Assembly (NCBI RefSeq): GCF_034670005.1
Contig: NZ_JAXMOH010000002.1
Location: forward strand, 496,001 to 560,000
Direction: 5' to 3'
Source: Thalassobius sp034670005
GTDB taxonomy: Bacteria; Pseudomonadota; Alphaproteobacteria; Rhodobacterales; Rhodobacteraceae
Length of the DNA: 64,000 nucleotides
This document shows positions 61,758-64,000 of this stretch, one piece after another (within the stretch, counting starts at the first letter, position 1; each line of letters begins with the position of its first letter). The notes beneath the pieces were generated by a model. The model saw only the letters and a program-made list of their open reading frames with translations, ran no database searches and had not been told where the DNA came from. Position numbers and translations under genes: made by a program.

Positions 61758-62513
61758 ATGCGTCGCAAGCTGGCAGCGGGAAACTGGAAGATGAATGGCC
61801 TGAGCGCCGAGCTGGACCAGATCGACGCGTTGACAGCCAAACATGCCGATAGTGCCATCGACCTGCTGATCTGTCCGCCCGCGACCCTGATCGCCGCTGC
61901 GGCGGCACGGATGTCCCCCCATGCGATGATGATCGGCGGCCAGGATTGCCACAGCGAACCCAGCGGTGCCTTTACCGGCGACATCTCTGCCGCGATGCTG
62001 GCTGATGCCGGGGCCGGGGCGGTGATCCTTGGCCATTCGGAACGGCGTGAGCAGCATGAAGAAAGCGACGAGATGATCCGCGCCAAGGCGCTCGCGGCGC
62101 ATCAGTCCGGGTTGATCACGGTGATTTGCGTCGGCGAATCGCTGGCACAGCGCGACGCCGCCAACACGCTCGACATCATCGGCGCCCAGTTGGCCGCCTC
62201 GGTGCCGAACAATGCAACAGCTGAAAACCTGGTCATCGCCTATGAACCGATCTGGGCCATCGGCACTGGCAAGGTGCCGACGCTGGACCAGATCGGCGAA
62301 GTGCATGATTTCATCCGCGCGCGGCTGGAACACCGCTTCGGCGCAGATACGGGCCATTCCATACGGCTGCTCTATGGCGGCTCTGTCAAGCCGGGCAATG
62401 CCGCAGATATCTTTACCGTAACCAATGTCGACGGCGCGCTGGTGGGCGGGGCCAGCCTGAAAGCCGCCGATTTTTCTCCGATCATCGAAGCGCTGGAAAC
62501 CGCAGCAAGCTGA
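61758..62513 (+). CDS. tpiA: triosephosphate isomerase
   Basis: A 251-residue TIM-barrel glycolytic enzyme. Catalytic Lys in AAGNWKMNG, His in ILGHSERRE, Glu in AYEPIWAIGTGK; the phosphate loop YGGSVKPGNA is present. The ribosome binding site is AAGGAA. Normal length. It is followed by an inverted repeat element and a strong hairpin. Confidence 0.97.
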   Translation: MRRKLAAGNWKMNGLSAELDQIDALTAKHADSAIDLLICPPATLIAAAAARMSPHAMMIGGQDCHSEPSGAFTGDISAAMLADAGAGAVILGHSERREQHEESDEMIRAKALAAHQSGLITVICVGESLAQRDAANTLDIIGAQLAASVPNNATAENLVIAYEPIWAIGTGKVPTLDQIGEVHDFIRARLEHRFGADTGHSIRLLYGGSVKPGNAADIFTVTNVDGALVGGASLKAADFSPIIEALETAAS

Positions 62514-62519
62514 CCGCGT

Positions 62520-62550
62520 TTCATCTTGGCAAAAATACTCCCGCCGGAGG
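62520..62550 (-). repeat. intergenic GGAGTATTTTT-type element, copy 3 (inverted)
   Basis: On the minus strand it reads CCTCCGGCGGGAGTATTTTT followed by GCCAAGATGAAA. It is the same type as 1019-1048 and 19741-19769, here in inverse orientation behind tpiA. Confidence 0.6.
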
Positions 62551-62602
62551 CTCGGAAAGTCCTTCTCAGGAGTTTTGTCACCTCAGAAAGACACCTTAAA
62601 CA

Positions 62603-62644
62603 AAACTGAAACACGGCGCCGCAAGGGGCGCCGTGTTTCAGTTT
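62603..62644. terminator. bidirectional terminator between tpiA and TRAP permease
   Basis: A perfect 18-bp stem (AAACTGAAACACGGCGCC and its inverse) with loop GCAAGG lies between two convergent genes. T's at the stem base on the plus strand, and AAACTG on the other, would support termination in both directions. Confidence 0.8.
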
Positions 62645-62653
62645 ATGCCCCAA

Positions 62654-64000
62654 TCACTTGGTAATGATCTCAGGCCCCATGATCGAGTTCGGCAAATAGG
62701 TGCTGAGCCACGGGATATAGGTCACCATGATCAGGAAAACGAACAATACCGCGAGAAACGGCAATGCGGCCCTGACCACCCGCATCATCGGCATCCCGGC
62801 CACACCGGAGGTGACGAACAGGTTCAGCCCCACCGGTGGTGTGATCATGCCGATTTCCATGTTGACCACCATGATGATGCCCAGATGGATCGGATCAATG
62901 CCCAACTCGATGGCAATCGGAAACACCAGTGGCGCCACGATCACGATCAGCCCCGAGGGTTCCATGAACTGACCGCCGATCAGCAGGATCACATTGACGA
63001 TCACCAGGAACATCACCGCGCCAAAACCCGCTGCCAGCATCGCGCCGGCGATCTGCTGCGGGATCTGTTCGTCGGTCAGCACGTGCTTCAGGATCAGCGC
63101 ATTGGCGATGATGAACATCAGCGTCACTGTCAGCTTGCCCGCCTCGAACAGCGTATCGCGGGTATCGCGGTGAAAAAATGCGGTAATCAGCGCCAGCGGT
63201 TTTTCCAGCAGCGACAGGTTGCGTTCGCCTTCGGGGCGGCTTAGCGGCCCCATGTCGCGATAGACGAAGCTGGCGATGAAGAACGCATAGACCGCCGCCA
63301 CCGCCGCCGCTTCGGTCGGGGTGAAGATACCGCCATAGATGCCGCCCAGGATGATCACGATCAGGAACAGCCCCCAGATTGCGTCCATACCGGAAGCAAC
63401 GACTTCGCCCCAACCCAGCCATTCGCCCTTGGGCAGGTTGCGCAGCCGCGCGATGACATAGATCGTGGTCATCAACATTGTACCGGCCAGCAGCCCGGGG
63501 ATGACACCGGCCAGGAACATCCGCCCGACCGACACGTCGGTGGCGCTGGCATAGACCACCATCACGATCGAGGGCGGAATCAGGATGCCCAAGGTGCCAG
63601 CATTGGCGATCACCCCGGCGGCGAAATCCTTGGAATAACCGACTTGGCGCATACCCGCGATCACGATTGACCCGATGGCCACCACGGTGGCTGGCGACGA
63701 CCCCGATAGGGCGGCGAACATCATGCAGGCGAACACACCCGCAATCGCCAGTCCGCCGTGGAAATGGCCCACGATGGCGATGGAAAACCGGATGATCCGC
63801 CGCGCCACCCCACCGGTGGACATAAAGGACGAGGCCAGGATGAAGAACGGGATCGCCAGCAGCGTGTAATGCCCCGCCATCGCCTGGAAAAAGCTCTGCG
63901 CCACCGACGCCAGCGAGGTGTCGCTGAGCGCCAGCAGGAACAGGATGGAGGACAGCCCGAGGCTGACCGCGATCGGCACGCCAAGCAGCATCAGGCCGAC
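62654..64000 (-). CDS. TRAP transporter large permease (DctM), 5' end outside window
   Basis: The C-terminal 448 residues of a TRAP dicarboxylate-type transporter DctM subunit. Long hydrophobic segments include IAVSLGLSSILFLLALSD, HYTLLAIPFFILASSFM and VFACMMFAALSGSSPATVVAIGSIVI. The GSSPATVVAIGS loop and TLGILIPPSIVMVVY are signature segments of DctM. Together with a DctQ and a periplasmic DctP (not in the window) it imports an organic acid with sodium. The frame is open past position 64000, so the true start lies outside. It is convergent with tpiA. Confidence 0.93.
   Translation of the reverse strand, partial: VGLMLLGVPIAVSLGLSSILFLLALSDTSLASVAQSFFQAMAGHYTLLAIPFFILASSFMSTGGVARRIIRFSIAIVGHFHGGLAIAGVFACMMFAALSGSSPATVVAIGSIVIAGMRQVGYSKDFAAGVIANAGTLGILIPPSIVMVVYASATDVSVGRMFLAGVIPGLLAGTMLMTTIYVIARLRNLPKGEWLGWGEVVASGMDAIWGLFLIVIILGGIYGGIFTPTEAAAVAAVYAFFIASFVYRDMGPLSRPEGERNLSLLEKPLALITAFFHRDTRDTLFEAGKLTVTLMFIIANALILKHVLTDEQIPQQIAGAMLAAGFGAVMFLVIVNVILLIGGQFMEPSGLIVIVAPLVFPIAIELGIDPIHLGIIMVVNMEIGMITPPVGLNLFVTSGVAGMPMMRVVRAALPFLAVLFVFLIMVTYIPWLSTYLPNSIMGPEIITK

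Overview
The window is about 64 kb of chromosome from an alphaproteobacterium of the Rhodobacterales (Roseobacter/Rhodobacter type). The evidence is the gene families and their order (ilvI-ilvN, mrcA-amidase, ispG-rodZ-like, a Shemin-type hemA, HU with a long basic tail, lon, tgt), FnrL-type sites, RTX proteins with GGxGDD repeats, a TRAP transporter and a recurrent Rhodobacteraceae-like intergenic element. Most of it is ordinary housekeeping DNA.

Left part (1-23,230): branched-chain amino acid synthesis (ilvI partial, ilvN); an EF-hand protein; a cytochrome c with an FNR-type site upstream; a DUF2189 membrane protein; an amidase; prfB; PBP1A and a periplasmic amidase (cell wall); an aminotransferase; an envelope-folding operon (BepA-like M48 protease, DsbA-like protein, thioredoxin-like CPDC protein); ispG; a RodZ-like protein; hemA; an M20 dipeptidase with an FNR-type site between it and hemA; a fluoroacetate-dehalogenase-like hydrolase; two surface-glycan-type genes; and two identical tRNA-Asp genes.

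Middle part (23,231-39,064): a 15.8-kb integrated element, bounded by a perfect 21-bp direct repeat, lying against the 3' end of tRNA-Val(TAC). It carries a tyrosine integrase with repeated arm-type sites at both ends, a HEPN-like gene, a terminase-small-subunit-like gene, a holin-like gene, a tape measure gene, a serine recombinase, a TIR/deoxyribosyltransferase-like gene, an iteron-type candidate origin, a 980-residue primase-helicase, a train of very small overlapping genes and a winged-helix regulator at the far end. No large terminase, portal, capsid or other tail gene is present. This is the layout of a phage satellite rather than of a complete prophage. The unusual point is a full-length tape measure protein in an otherwise capsid-less element. 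It is the best candidate here for an undescribed system.

Right part (39,045-64,000): a glucosylglycerate (compatible solute) set (GpgP-like phosphatase, GpgS-like synthase, GH13_18 phosphorylase) interrupted by an RTX gene; a SRAP protein; a second RTX protein; tRNA-Val(CAC); HU; lon; two tandem Aer-type PAS proteins without an MCP domain; tgt; an SPFH/NfeD pair; a RimB-RimK fusion; a crotonase lacking its catalytic glutamates; sufT; a SatD-like/DUF3307 pair behind three evenly phased palindromic operators; an A-type Fe-S carrier; tpiA; and the 3' part of a TRAP large permease.

Everything here was read by eye. Family names come from recognisable motifs, not from database searches.
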